A model generated the notes under the pieces. It was not told where the DNA came from and did not search any database. It was given only the letters and a program-made list of their open reading frames with translations. From Castanea sativa (taxonomy: Eukaryota; Streptophyta; Magnoliopsida; Fagales; Fagaceae), in assembly GCF_040712315.1 (NCBI RefSeq), contig NC_134023.1, forward strand, positions 13,525,442-13,589,441: DNA of 64,000 bases, given 5' to 3'. The position numbers were made by a program, and so were the translations under genes. Of this stretch, positions 11,010-22,188 are shown in pieces. Within the stretch, counting starts at the first letter, position 1. Every line of letters starts with the position of its first letter.

Positions 11010-11624
11010 ATGAGTCGCAACGCCTCAACATCATCTCGTACACATAGAAACAAGTTTCAATCTACTTCAACAAATGAATTATCACAAGTTCCAGCAAATC
11101 AACAACTACAAACATACACAGACCACTATGGAGGGAAATGGGTTGGAAAGAAGAGAGATTTTGTTAATATGCCAATATACACGTACGAGAGTCTTGGAAG
11201 CGTTGGCCACATCATGGTCGGCAAACCTACAAAACTAAGTACAGATACCACCGCAGTGGAGTTCACCGTAGCAGAACCACCATGGTCAACCCTATACGAG
11301 AAGAGGTGTGAGTTAGAGGTGTATTGTCGATGGCACGAGTTACGAGTTCGTAAGGCACGCTCAGCCGAGTTACCTAGAGATGAACCTGCCAACATACTTG
11401 CTCGCCTTGAATAAGAGAACAATCAAATGCAAAGGCGGCTAGACCATTTTCATGCAATCCAAAAAGCTAGGAAGCATCTAAAGGGGAAGGCGCAAGAGCG
11501 AGCCATGAAGTCTATTAATGAAATTACTGCGTTAGATGATGAAAGTGACATTTCAGACTTCTCAAATTCAAGCAATGATGATTTCCAAAAATTTCTACCT
11601 ACGAACATTCAACGTTGTTGTTGA
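11010..11624 (+). pseudogene. Unknown accessory ORF of the element, one internal stop
   Basis: A 204-codon frame opening MSRNASTSSRTHRNKF, interrupted only by TAA at 11412-11414. I do not recognise the family. The N-terminal 35 residues are Ser/Thr/Asn-rich. The middle (YGGKWVGKKRDFVNMPIYTY, then a conserved-looking PPWSTLYEKRCELE) may form a small globular domain. The last 60 residues after the stop are strongly charged (QRRLDHFHAIQKARKHLKGK) and predicted helical/coiled-coil, ending in an acidic Ser-rich tail. The stop falls where Gln is plausible (LE-Q-ENNQMQ). It lies on the transposase strand, 1.46 kb downstream, with its own presumed 5'-UTR intron. It could be a transposition accessory protein or a captured gene; nothing in the sequence decides. 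Confidence 0.55.
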
Positions 11625-13199
11625 TGTCTACACGTTTTGTGCAATACAAAATGTTGTTGATCGTGAGGGCAAATGATCCTATTGTACGTGCACCTTTTGC
11701 AAATCTAAAGATGAATTGTTCATTACTTTTGGCTAAGTTTATATGAAATCACTTGCTCATTTTTCCCTGCTGTTCATTGTTGGTATGTTATGAAAAGGTG
11801 TACTTGTATTAGTGTTTGCAAGAATTATAAGTGCTTGGTGTAAATTATGGTCTAAACTCACATAATGTACACATTTATAGAAACAAGTTAAACTCAAATG
11901 GTATGCATATCAGCATATGGATAAAGTCAATTATTTCTCTCTAACTCCTATCAGTCTCAAACCTTGGATCACTCCCAGCAGACAAAGTCTTAATTGCTTC
12001 AATAAAAACATCACACAGTTGGTATTGCCCACCATGAATACACAGTACTTGTTACATCTGAGAATTTTTACGACTCCAAAGTCACAGTAGTTTTGAATAT
12101 GGCTCTGATTAATATTGAGAGTTTGACTTAGACAGTAATATGCCATATGTTATTTGAATGTTTTGATAATGTTATTTAAAATATGTTAAAATGTGTTAAA
12201 ACTATACTGCCAAACGGGATAGTATGATTAGTTTCTGCAAACTTTTTATAGTACAAATGCATAAAAGAGGCTTGTAATTTGTAATTCAATAAAGAGAACC
12301 ACAATTCCCTTTTCTTATTTGTTGTGATTATCGTATTATAAAAACTAAAAAAAAAAAAAAACTTTCATGAATGCCAAGTGGGAAGAAATGTTTAAATCAC
12401 TCCCACTCACGAGCAGTTCAGCCCATCCGTTATACTTCTAATAGCAATATGATATATTCATAGATTTCATCTTCAACTTGATCCTATATATAATCCTATA
12501 TTATATGTACCTCATCCACTTCCCTTTTTCTTCGAATGTCCTTAAAAATATTAATAAAAATCATTCTAATTGCACCCCTCAATTTGAATGGCTGTGGACC
12601 TGTAATAGTTGATGTGTTTTGGTTTATATTACATACAGCAGATGGGAAAAAAAAAAGTTCTCTGTTGAATCAATTAAAGGAGCCAGCCCAGAGGCTTAAA
12701 CAAGTTGCAAAGGTACTCAACACAGGGCACATGCAGAGATACTATCACTGTTCAAAAACATCAACTGGTTTAGGTGGTTTTTGGCTGTTATAATAAGATG
12801 TACAAGACACATTCAAATGGCGAGCATAGATAGCAGTAAAGTAAAAACTCAATGCAAGTCATGTTACGAAGCCAACCACCAAAAAAATAAAAAGACATGA
12901 GGAGAGAAACAAACCGACAGAGAGCGACTGCTAGTCCAAAATTCTCATCACAAAAAAAAAACCTAGCAAATTACAGAAACTAAACTTTCGTTAAAATACA
13001 ACCCATCCCCCATACAATGTGAGCACAATGCAGAGAAATCCCAATCACATAAATCTTAATGGAGAGAATCCAACTCTTTAACATATGTAATGTTGTCACA
13101 GAACACAGGAGAATGTCATCTCACCCTCTACCAGCAAAACTAAAAATTACGTCAACCGCACAACTGTGATGCATCAACAAACAAGACGGCCAGCAAAAC
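11625..13199. other. Non-coding stretch inside the element
   Basis: No recognised gene. One plus-strand segment (12639-12712) is flanked by an acceptor and a donor and reads as a charged helix (LNQLKEPAQRLKQVAK), but I cannot assign it. The rest is AT-rich. Confidence 0.4.
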
Positions 13200-14006
13200 T
13201 TATATTAGATCAGCAACATTCATAGGCATTTTGCACAATCTGAGTACTGTAGTACTGCTCAATGTCTCGTAGGATTTTAATATCATCCCTTTCGACAAAG
13301 TTTATTGCAACACCTTGCAAACATCAAATAGCCATTTTCAGAGACAATGAATTATGGAATTGTTGTCAAAAATGAATTATGTATCATCTTATGCTGTAAT
13401 TGAAATTCTTAAAAGAGGTTTTAGTCTAACAATAAGATAAACAGCGGCGTATACTGGAACATATTGAATTTAATGTGTCCTGAAACTGAAATTGAAGCTT
13501 AACAGATAAGTACCCAGTCCAGCTGAGATGGTGGAAAACAAAAGACAATACCAAAACTTTTCCTTTGTCTCTATTTTACTTCACTGGTGTTCATGTTAAC
13601 TATTGAACTTGCATAAACCCATATGGCCAAGAATATTACTTGGTAAACTATGAACCTAACAATAGACTGACACTCGAAAGCTTTCTTCGTTATATTCTCA
13701 ATATTAGGCAAGATAACACTACAAGAATTTGAATCCAAAATTTGATCAAGGACATCACTACCTTTCTCTTTGTGTTGCAGAACATGACAGCTTGGGTGAT
13801 CGTAAGGGTATCATAAAGATCGCATAAAGTATCAAACTTCCACTCTTCCCTTTCCACGGCAACAAAAAATTGTTTGATGCCCTATCATCATAAAAAGATG
13901 AAAAGAAAACCTGTATCAAACTACAGATTTACAATGACATAAAAACTTGCATTCAGATCTACATCTCCAAAATTTCATGAGGAAGGGTAGCAGAAATCAA
14001 GCAAAC
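13200..14006 (-). pseudogene. EIF4A3: Captured fragments of eIF4A-III (exon-junction DEAD-box helicase)
   Basis: Three blocks on the minus strand match eIF4A-III rather than eIF4A-1. Block 13962-14006 reads VCLISATLPHEILEM (helicase motif III region, SAT), then degenerates. Exon 13762-13881 reads [16 protein letters not shown]...[16 protein letters not shown] with an AG acceptor and GT donor. Block 13200-13313 holds [19 protein letters not shown] and, after a +1 frameshift, the family's exact C-terminal ending MPMNVADLI plus stop. Exons that should lie between the second and third blocks (motifs IV-VI, including HRIGRSGR) are absent. In the host, eIF4A-III clamps spliced mRNA in the exon-junction complex. 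Here it is a non-functional piece carried by the element, next to and on the same strand as the PRAF and GOT1 pieces. Confidence 0.85.
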
Positions 14007-14841
14007 CTACAACAACTTATCAATTTCAGTACCAACAATCGCCAGTCTCTGCAGAACCTTGCATGATATTATAACAGGAGACAACAAACTATTACTTTGT
14101 TCCTAATAGTGTAGGCACCACAAATTGCAAAAGCAAGTCATCAACATAGATTAAAGAGAAATTTACAACAACACTTATGTTGTAAAAGAACACTGGCAAT
14201 GGAACATAGGAAAATCTTCCAAATGATTGGAAACAATGGAACTGATATGATTATCTTTTTATAACTTAAATAGTGATTTCTTCTATAGTAAATTTAAGAA
14301 CTTTATCACTGGTCGTAAACACTAAAAACCTTGCTTTCATTAAATTTGAGTATTGACTTTGTTCTTGCCTAATTTGTACATTTCTTTGAACCACTTTAAT
14401 CTATTTAAACCATATTTGACTCAAAGTGTCTAGATAAGCAGTCTAGTAACCATTGGGTCTTAGCTAAATTGAGATATATGAAGAAAGACAAAGTATCAAC
14501 TATGTACCAGAATGAAGCCTTAGCCAGGACAAATGATAGCCATTGTACATTTGAAGGAACAAATATAACACTAAAAATGAAGTATTTGCAAAGCAAAAAG
14601 AGTATTGTTCCCAGTTGGGAGAAATTCTGGAATAGAAAATAGGAATTGCTGCAGATAATTTAATTTCATCTTCTTTTTTAACTGAATGTCATAAACTGGA
14701 ACTAGACATAGATGAAATTGACTAATTGGAAATGCTTTAGGGGGAAACAAGGACTCCTCCCTGTTGCCATGCGGAACATAACTGGTAGATTTCATGTACA
14801 CGATAATCGAAAAATCCCATAATATTAAACATCAATCTTAC

Positions 14842-14988
14842 TTGGGCTGTAAGTGATTTGATTACATCCTTTGCAGCTCTACATCTTTCAGCTTCATCCT
14901 CCACAAATGCTAATGCTTCTTTTAGCTGTTTGGTTGTTCTATCCAGCTCAATTTCTTGAAGTTGAGCTTTGCGAGTGAGATTTTCCAC
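14842..14988 (-). pseudogene. Captured single exon of a PRAF protein (RCC1/PH/FYVE family)
   Basis: A 49-codon open exon with consensus borders (TTTGTAG acceptor, GTAAGATT donor), phase 0 at both ends. It encodes the C-terminal coiled coil typical of PRAF proteins: VENLTRKAQLQEIELDRTTK, then KQLKEAL, then AAKDVIKSLTAQ. The full protein has PH, RCC1 repeats, a FYVE zinc finger, this coiled coil and a BRX domain. No neighbouring PRAF exon was found within several kb. It lies 1.4 kb downstream of the GOT1 piece on the same strand. The call rests on the distinctive KSLTAQ-type coiled coil. Confidence 0.8.
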
Positions 14989-16406
14989 CTACAAATAAAT
15001 ATTGGTCAAAAATAATGGACAAATATAAAACTGAGCCAGTTTTATATGCTTGTCAGGTCAGGGAAAGATGAATTTGAGTTGCAAAATACATACATGAAGT
15101 GTCTCCCCTAACTCAAAAGTTTATAACTTATGATAAGTGGGGTTCAACATGTGGGATTTTAACATTTTTAAATGGGAGATAGAGTTAAGACAAGGTTTGA
15201 ACTTAGGACCACAAGCATTCTCAGCCCTTTTGAGCCTTCCTTTTGCCTAGGACCATTCAACTAAAATCATAAAATAATAACCCAACCGCAAACCCATCAC
15301 CACCACCAACAGTTCCTCTGCAATCATCTACAAAAATAATAACCTAGCAATGATCCAAAATCAGCAAGACGCACTCAAAAATCATCACCCATAGGAGACA
15401 CAAAATCTCAAACAATTGAATGTTTGTTTGATGGGTTTTGGTTGTATGCAGCACGAAAGGGTTGGATAGAGAGGGAAGATGAAGTCAGGGTGAGAAATAT
15501 ATCTGCAATTTGTATTGTGAAAAAAAAAAAAGAAAAAAATTTGTTGGTGGGCTGACTTGAGTTGAGTTTTTGAAAAATATGCAACTGAACTCATTTTCCT
15601 GAATCCAAAAATGTTGAAAAGTTGTTCTCATATTTTGTTTTCATATCCACATTTCAAATACTGAGAACAAAACACAAACCCAAACAAGTTTTTGGGTGGT
15701 GAGGCCCATAGAAAACAGGAAATGAAAACAAAATACAGGCCGTTTTCAGTGGAACCAAACATGGCCTATACCTTTGCTTTTACACATCTGATAATGGGTT
15801 GCACTAAGCTGTCAAGCCTTCAGATGCCAGTTTGTATTAGGTAAGCATACATTGGCATACTTCAAAAGCAGTCATCAGAACCCAACAGGTTTTCAACTAG
15901 AGCCCCTCAGGCGATCAAGAAGCTGCTAGCCATAAGAAGATAGCATAAGTTCTCAGTCAGTCCAGTCAAATTATCTGACATAACAAGTCTGCAGCATAGG
16001 TGGATAAGAGGGGGGGGGGGAATCTTCTGAATATGATAGAGATGTCAGGGGAAAATCTAGATACAAGAAACAGTTAGTTATAAAAGGCAGTGTCTGTTTT
16101 GTGAAGAAGGCATAAAAAAAACCTTCTAGGATTGTTTTATACCAGAAAATAAGATTCTGCATAGTAGGAAATAGGAATTATTGATAAATGACATGCCAAA
16201 ATTTTTTATGGAGTTTACGTCATACACATAACGGGAAAGTTTTGGGGTCTTAAAAGTGTGCGCGCGCATGCACGCATGTGCGTTGGTGTAACTAGTTTCT
16301 AAAAAGAAGAAGAATTCTTTGAAGAGACAACATGAGAGATATAGAGAGAGAAGTGTGAAGGCCTCAAGAGTATTATGCGCATTGAAACATCATAAACTAA
16401 ACTCAC
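14989..16406. other. Spacer between PRAF exon and GOT1 exon 5
   Basis: No coding block recognised. The last GOT1 exon expected here was looked for and not found. Around 15620-15780 there is hAT-MITE-like sequence (GGAACCAAACATGGCC); the call is weak. Confidence 0.4.
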
Positions 16407-16798
16407 CAGAACAGGATACTGTATAATCCATCCTAAAACTGGAATCTGATAGAGAAACACCTTGACAGATGGCCAAAAACCGCTACATTTACATCAATGC
16501 AAAATACATTAAAAGCCACACAAGTAGATAATTCAGTTTAGAGCTTGGAGTTCAGACCAGGAACTAACCCAAAGAGAGCAATACAACCATATATTTGTAG
16601 GATTATACCAACTATTGGCCACCGAACAAAAAGGAAAAAGAGCCCTAGAAGAAAAGATGCAGAACCCTGCAGAAGAGAATAGAAAATTAATCAAAGATCT
16701 ATCTTTTTTTTTTTTTATAGGTAATTAAAGATCTATCTCCAAGTAAATAATTTATTTATAGATGACATAATTCAGACACACTATTTTCCCTTTTCATG

Positions 16799-16921
16799 CC
16801 CAGAGCCTTGTAGCTCAACTGGCACCTCTTAGTGTTTCCAACGGAAATGCCTAGATTCAAAGCTCCCTCCCCCATTGTAACTATCAAATTATCAACCACC
16901 AAAAAAAAAAAAAAAAAAAAA
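16799..16921 (+). mobile_element. SINE
   Basis: Box-A-like TAGCTCAACTGGC, box-B-like GATTCAAAGCTCC, and a terminal A-run of about 21. Imperfect target duplication CCTTTTCATGC / CCTTTTTAATGC on the two sides. It lies between GOT1 exons 3 and 4. Confidence 0.7.
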
Positions 16922-17896
16922 TCCTTTTTAATGCTCAAACATGAAGAGTCATTAAGTATAAAAACTCAATATTAAGGTTACACTCCCCCAAACTCTATAA
17001 TTTGTTTTTGAAAAGTGTAACTCTGATGTAAGAGGATTGCTAGCAACCAACAGGACAACAAATATCGAAGGCCACTCCGTACACAATGTTATTAATTCCT
17101 ACAAGTGCATTCATGTGTCTGATCGAGACAAAGGCTTCAAGGAAGTTGAATGATTTTACAAAGATAAAGGAAGGTGGGTTGTAAGCCAATTTTACCCACT
17201 AGCAAGCAACCCCTCAAGGGCCTCAACAAGTATTTAAGGTGGGGATATAACCTATCAGCTGTAAATTTCAATCATAATGCAATTTCAGAATTTTCCTCTC
17301 CTACCACATATCAAACATGCATTCAGATTTCTTGATTTGCCATAAAGCCAGGCCCTAGGTCCATTGAAGTGAGCCAGTCGAAATGTTATGCCTGCTGTTT
17401 AGCTTAAACAGCAATGTCTCAGCTGTCCAGGAGAAATTACATGGGAAGTATAGGAGTACTTCTGTCTGACAATATCGTATATTCTGTATTTGGTTTTGAT
17501 TTTATCCCTTAGCTTTTTCACAAGCACCTTGAACACATTATGTGCTCACAACTTCACAAATTAACCCCCTCCCCCACAGGAAAAATGAGAAGGATGGTTT
17601 CAAAATATTTAGCACAAGAATTTCCTTAGCCATACCTTGTAGTTTGCTCTGTTAGTGAAGAGGTTCCACGTTGAATGCCAACCAAGCAAAAGGGCTACCC
17701 CAGTCAAGCAAAATATCTGATAACAGAATTATCAAAAGGTATACAAAATCATGGCCTCTTCCGGTGCACTGACCCATAAAGATTTAAGTTATAAAAGGCC
17801 TTACATTTGAAAGGGCAAGTAAACCCCTGTCGAAGAATAGAACTACACCAAGAAATGTAAAAACGATACCAAAACCAATGAGACCCAAACCAATCT

Positions 17897-20340
17897 CTGC
17901 AGGTTTCAGCCAAATTTTCCAAGGTTACAAGAGAAAAACTGGTTATGACATAATTTGCAGGGAAATACCACAAAAACTTTCTTACAATAGCCATCTCATT
18001 AAAAAATTTCAATCAACAAAATCAGATATAGAAATCATATTCTTAAAATCCCTACTTTAGCCATGTTCAACAAAAAAGTACCAGACCTTTTATTTTAGAA
18101 ACTAAAGGATATGCTCACACTTGAACCTCAACACTTTTTATAAAGCTTATAGGTACACAGATACTGAGAATGCCGCCCTTCAGTTTCAAACAAGACCACC
18201 AAGTTCAGCTCATGTATAAATTCAATGATAACAGATGACAATTCCCAAGACTTGTAAACAACCAATTTATTTGTATGGATTAGGTGACATTCCCATTTGA
18301 TAGTCAAAAGCATGGAGCTTGGCATGAGCAGAGACAGGAGAAAGAGTGGAGAATGCTAGAATGTAGATATATTGTGCTGATGTTACAAACACAACCAACT
18401 AGTCAAGTGGAATAAGAAATTTCAAGGCCACTAAAATTTTGTTAACCATAAAAATGTATTTCCCTTTGAATTCTAAGTTTTGCAAGACCAGTTACATATA
18501 AGTATTTGAGCATTTATATCCAACTGTGCTTTCTGGGTTATTATATCTAATCTAAAAGAAATATTAATACTACTATGAAGTTTTTGTGTGGACATGTTAT
18601 CATCTATGTTGTTATCTTTTATCTGTTACTTCAGTATATATACTTTATCTAAAATACATATAAATAAATATGTTTGTGTGCATGTACATACATATATCTT
18701 TACACGCGCACACACACGTAACAAATAAAAAAAAAAGAGTTGCAAAGCCAGGGAGAAGGGAAGAACATCGTAAAATGACAAAAAGGCTAGTGTTGCTACA
18801 TCCTGCTCTGTAGTAGAGTAAAACCCTAAAAAGGACATTGTTACAGATATTCAGTCCAACATAAATGTATTCTTAAGGTTGGGACGCATATATTCCTAAT
18901 ATATATGCCAAGGAGTGATTCTATATTTCTTTCTTTTGATAAGTAACAAAATTTATTTAAGAAAAAACTTCCAAGTATACATACAAAGAAATCACCAACA
19001 TCAGCCTCTTAAGTTACAAAACTCTAACAAATCTAGAAAAGAATCACAAGAGGAAAAAGGTAGAATTACTGTAATTTGTGCTATTCAAGCATGAAATTAA
19101 GGTACATAATATAATATCAATAATTGTTCACTAATTGCTGATGATGTGGTCCCTTCTACCCCAAAGCATTCTTTGCCTACACATGTTAGTATAAGCTATA
19201 CATAAAAGAGTGCAAATTAATTTTCACAAGTTTTATGGCATTATCATTTACCTTATTTCTTTCCCAGTTTTTTTAACACAATTTCTGTACAACACTACAA
19301 TCTCTCATAGACCAAGGTATGCATATAACATATAGGAATGGACAATTTCTTACCAATCAGCAAACTTATTTATCATGACTCTGAGCATCAACTAGGGAAC
19401 TTCAAAATCTTAAAAAATTTGATCCAATTTAACAAAAAACTCTTTTATCACCATTTTTTACACATACTAGATACATGTGCAACCACACACACATCCAAAT
19501 CTGTATGACTCTGTGTATTTCTGATAAGATGAGAGGTTATAAATTGTATGACTTCATCTCCTATTTGAAGAATGGTGTGTTGAACACTTGAAACACTATA
19601 CCTTGTGACTTGTATTTATCCATGTTTGACACTGGTTTAGAGAGTTAAGAATTCACATTCATTCACCTCAAAATGTGTAAAGCTAAAAGGGTATTACTAT
19701 TATGTTATTGTTTAACATCTGCAGTTTTATTAAACAGAGAAATATGTATGTTTAATGCTATCAACAACTTTTTAAGTTTACCATGAGTCAGCAGATAAAC
19801 ACTTGTGTCTATGTCCGCAATTCAAAATAAAAGATTAATAAGATATCCTCCAAACTGTGAAGCTCAAAAGCATAATAACGCATATAAAATAATAATAAAT
19901 TTCATGAAAAAATCACATTAGAAAGTTGTTTTATAAGATTCATGACGCAAAGAGATATAAGTTTTCTAATTTCTGCAAGAGATATAATATGTTAGTTTTT
20001 AATACTTCTTCTATACCACTAAGGGTCTAATAAAAAAGATAAACGTGCAGATTAATGTCATACTTACACAAGTAATAACAAAAAAGTCAAGCATGAATAA
20101 TTTCAAAATAAACTTTATCATAAACTTTTACAAAACCAGGGTAATCATAGGGAACACCAATAACTCACAAAATAGTTCTACAAGAACATTCAATTAACCA
20201 AATAAAGCACAGAGCCCTAAAACTAATTAAAAGAACTTAGCCTCAAGCAAAAATGTTCATAGCAAACACTGACTAGAAGCTGAACCAAGAGTTGAGAATC
20301 CATGCATGTGAAAAACATTAACAAACAGAATAATGCTCAC
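17897..20340. other. GOT1 intron 1
   Basis: About 2.4 kb, AT-rich, with no coding similarity seen. A GT/AG pair in correct phase joins exon 1 (AAA-A) to exon 2 (AG-ATT). Confidence 0.6.
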
Positions 20341-20368
20341 TTTTTTGCTCAGTTAGTTCATACGCCAT

Positions 20369-22188
20369 CGTGATAACTGTACTAGCCTCTTTGATGGTAG
20401 CAAATAGGAAGCACCTTTCAACTACAACATCGAAGCATAACATATAAGATTATGAAGGTAAATAAAAATTTAAAGCTTATTATATACATAAACTAGCAGA
20501 CAGAAAAAATCTAGAATTATTTTAAGCTAACACCTAAGTTTAGTGTGACCCCTAGCTGAAATCATCTCAGGATTTCACTTTTCATGTTAACAGCCTTCGG
20601 GTTTCAAACTTTCGACACAAATGTAGAACTTATTTGACTCGATACCAATGTAATAAACCTTTTCAAAATTAGATAACTAACTACTCAGTTCAAATATTGG
20701 AAAGTCAACAATTTGAGTTCCTACTCCTTGTTCCCACTGCACACAAATTTGACTGATAAATCCGTGTATCAACACGTGCACTCTTCTTGGTCTTCGATAT
20801 ACTACCTCGATCTTAATTTAGAACGTCTTCACATGTCTCGCAATAACACAACTACATAGTCTGCCTCAAAAGTAGTCCGATTAAAAATTTACATCTTCTA
20901 GTCATATCCTCTCAACCCTTCATTCCATCACACCATTTAATTCTTACAGATGATAACAAAAAAATAAAGGCCTTCAAATCCTAATTCCTAGCCTCAAAAA
21001 CCATATCTCTAATTACTCTCATTTTTTTGTTGCCTCATCAGTTTCTTTTCATTCTTCATCATGACAACATCAGTTCTACCCATTTGCCAATCTTGCTACC
21101 ATACTCATCCAAAAAAAGGTCACAGTCACACCCACTTTACAAGCTTCCACCTTTTGCTTGGTCTATCAGAGGCGATTGGTAGGAAACTTTACCCTCAATT
21201 TTTTGAAGAGGTTGATTCCCAAACTCAAACCCGTGACTTGTCGCTTTTGATATAAGGCACTTGACAACCTAGCTCCCACACATACAATACCTCTAAAATC
21301 ATAACCACTTTTTTTTTTTTATAGCTAATGTGGGTGTCCAAGGCTCTTAGAACCCGACTAATCCTCCGGGTGTGTGTGTGTGTGTCATATCCTTGTCCTA
21401 CACATACACCAAGTAATAACAATGACAAATCTCTTTGGATGGATCCAAGGTATTGGTTTGGGGCCTTAAACCCAAAACCTCATATATCACATGAAACCTA
21501 GGAACCACTAGACTAAACCCTTTGGTTTAAAACCAAAAAAAAATTACTTTTCTTCAACTCTTTCAATAAAAGCCATTTTAAGCTCCACATTCTTAAAATT
21601 TCTAGTGGGTTAATTCTTGAAATTCCATATAAACTATTAGCAACACAGTAAATACTTGTTGGTCTGGCCATTTGGTTCCATAGTAACAGTTTTATCTTCT
21701 AAATTCTAATCCCTATTCCATTGACAAAGAGTGTACTATAAGAAAAAAGAAATTTGTTGTAGCCATTTCTTATTTTTGGGGCAAAGTCTTTGTTGTTAAA
21801 AGAGAGTATTATAAATGATCAACGAGCATATTTTGCTTAATCTAGAAGATATGAAAAGATAGGGAGACAACAATTGAGGAATTTATTTAATATAAGGAAA
21901 ACCAGAATCCAGTCAGACAATTCAATTTTGGATATCACAAGAACTCTAATCCAGTCAGACAATTCAAGTTGGGACATCACAATACTTAAAAGAACAACAG
22001 AGGCTCTGGGAGAGCAGACAAAGAATATAACTAGAAGCTTTGAAATTAAAATTCTAATGCTTCAATCAAAGCCAGTAATATTTATAGCAAGTCATATTGG
22101 TGTTGGCAGTATTAATATGCAGCAAAACCTAAGGCATTATTATTTTTAACATTGAAGAACAATTTGTGTTCCATAGTGACAAATTTAC
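20369..22188. other. Upstream of GOT1 / downstream of ACCase fragment
   Basis: No coding similarity recognised. It could include the original GOT1 promoter. A short GT repeat lies at 21370-21385. The next expected ACCase exon, after the exon ending FSDNIQ, was not found here. Confidence 0.45.

Larger units (their letters stand above)
16407..20368 (-). pseudogene. GOT1: Captured near-complete GOT1-like vesicle transport gene, last exon missing
   Basis: Five exons (20341-20368, 17805-17896, 17636-17716, 16569-16666, 16407-16482) join in phase into 125 open codons starting MAYELTEQKKIGLGLIGFG. GOT1 proteins are small four-pass Golgi membrane proteins in ER-Golgi traffic. Visible membrane segments are GFGIVFTFLGVVLFF, FCLTGVALLLGW, FLLGLFFLFVRWPIVGIIL and the FWPSVKVFLYQIPVLGW block near the end. 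All exons have AG acceptors and GT donors. The short last exon, usually a basic tail of about 10-15 residues after QYPVL, was not found, so the gene is 3'-truncated. It lies inside the element among other host-gene fragments; a still-active insertionally displaced gene cannot be excluded. Confidence 0.85.

Noticed and set aside
12639..12712. Possible plus-strand captured exon (LNQLKEPAQRLKQVAK)
   Set aside because: Splice-like borders and a helical look, but no family recognised and only about 25 codons; mentioned only within the gap entry.
21874..22149. 91-codon plus-strand open frame
   Set aside because: No domain or conserved pattern; contains an internal near-repeat (TRIQSDNS / TLIQSDNS) and looks like chance.
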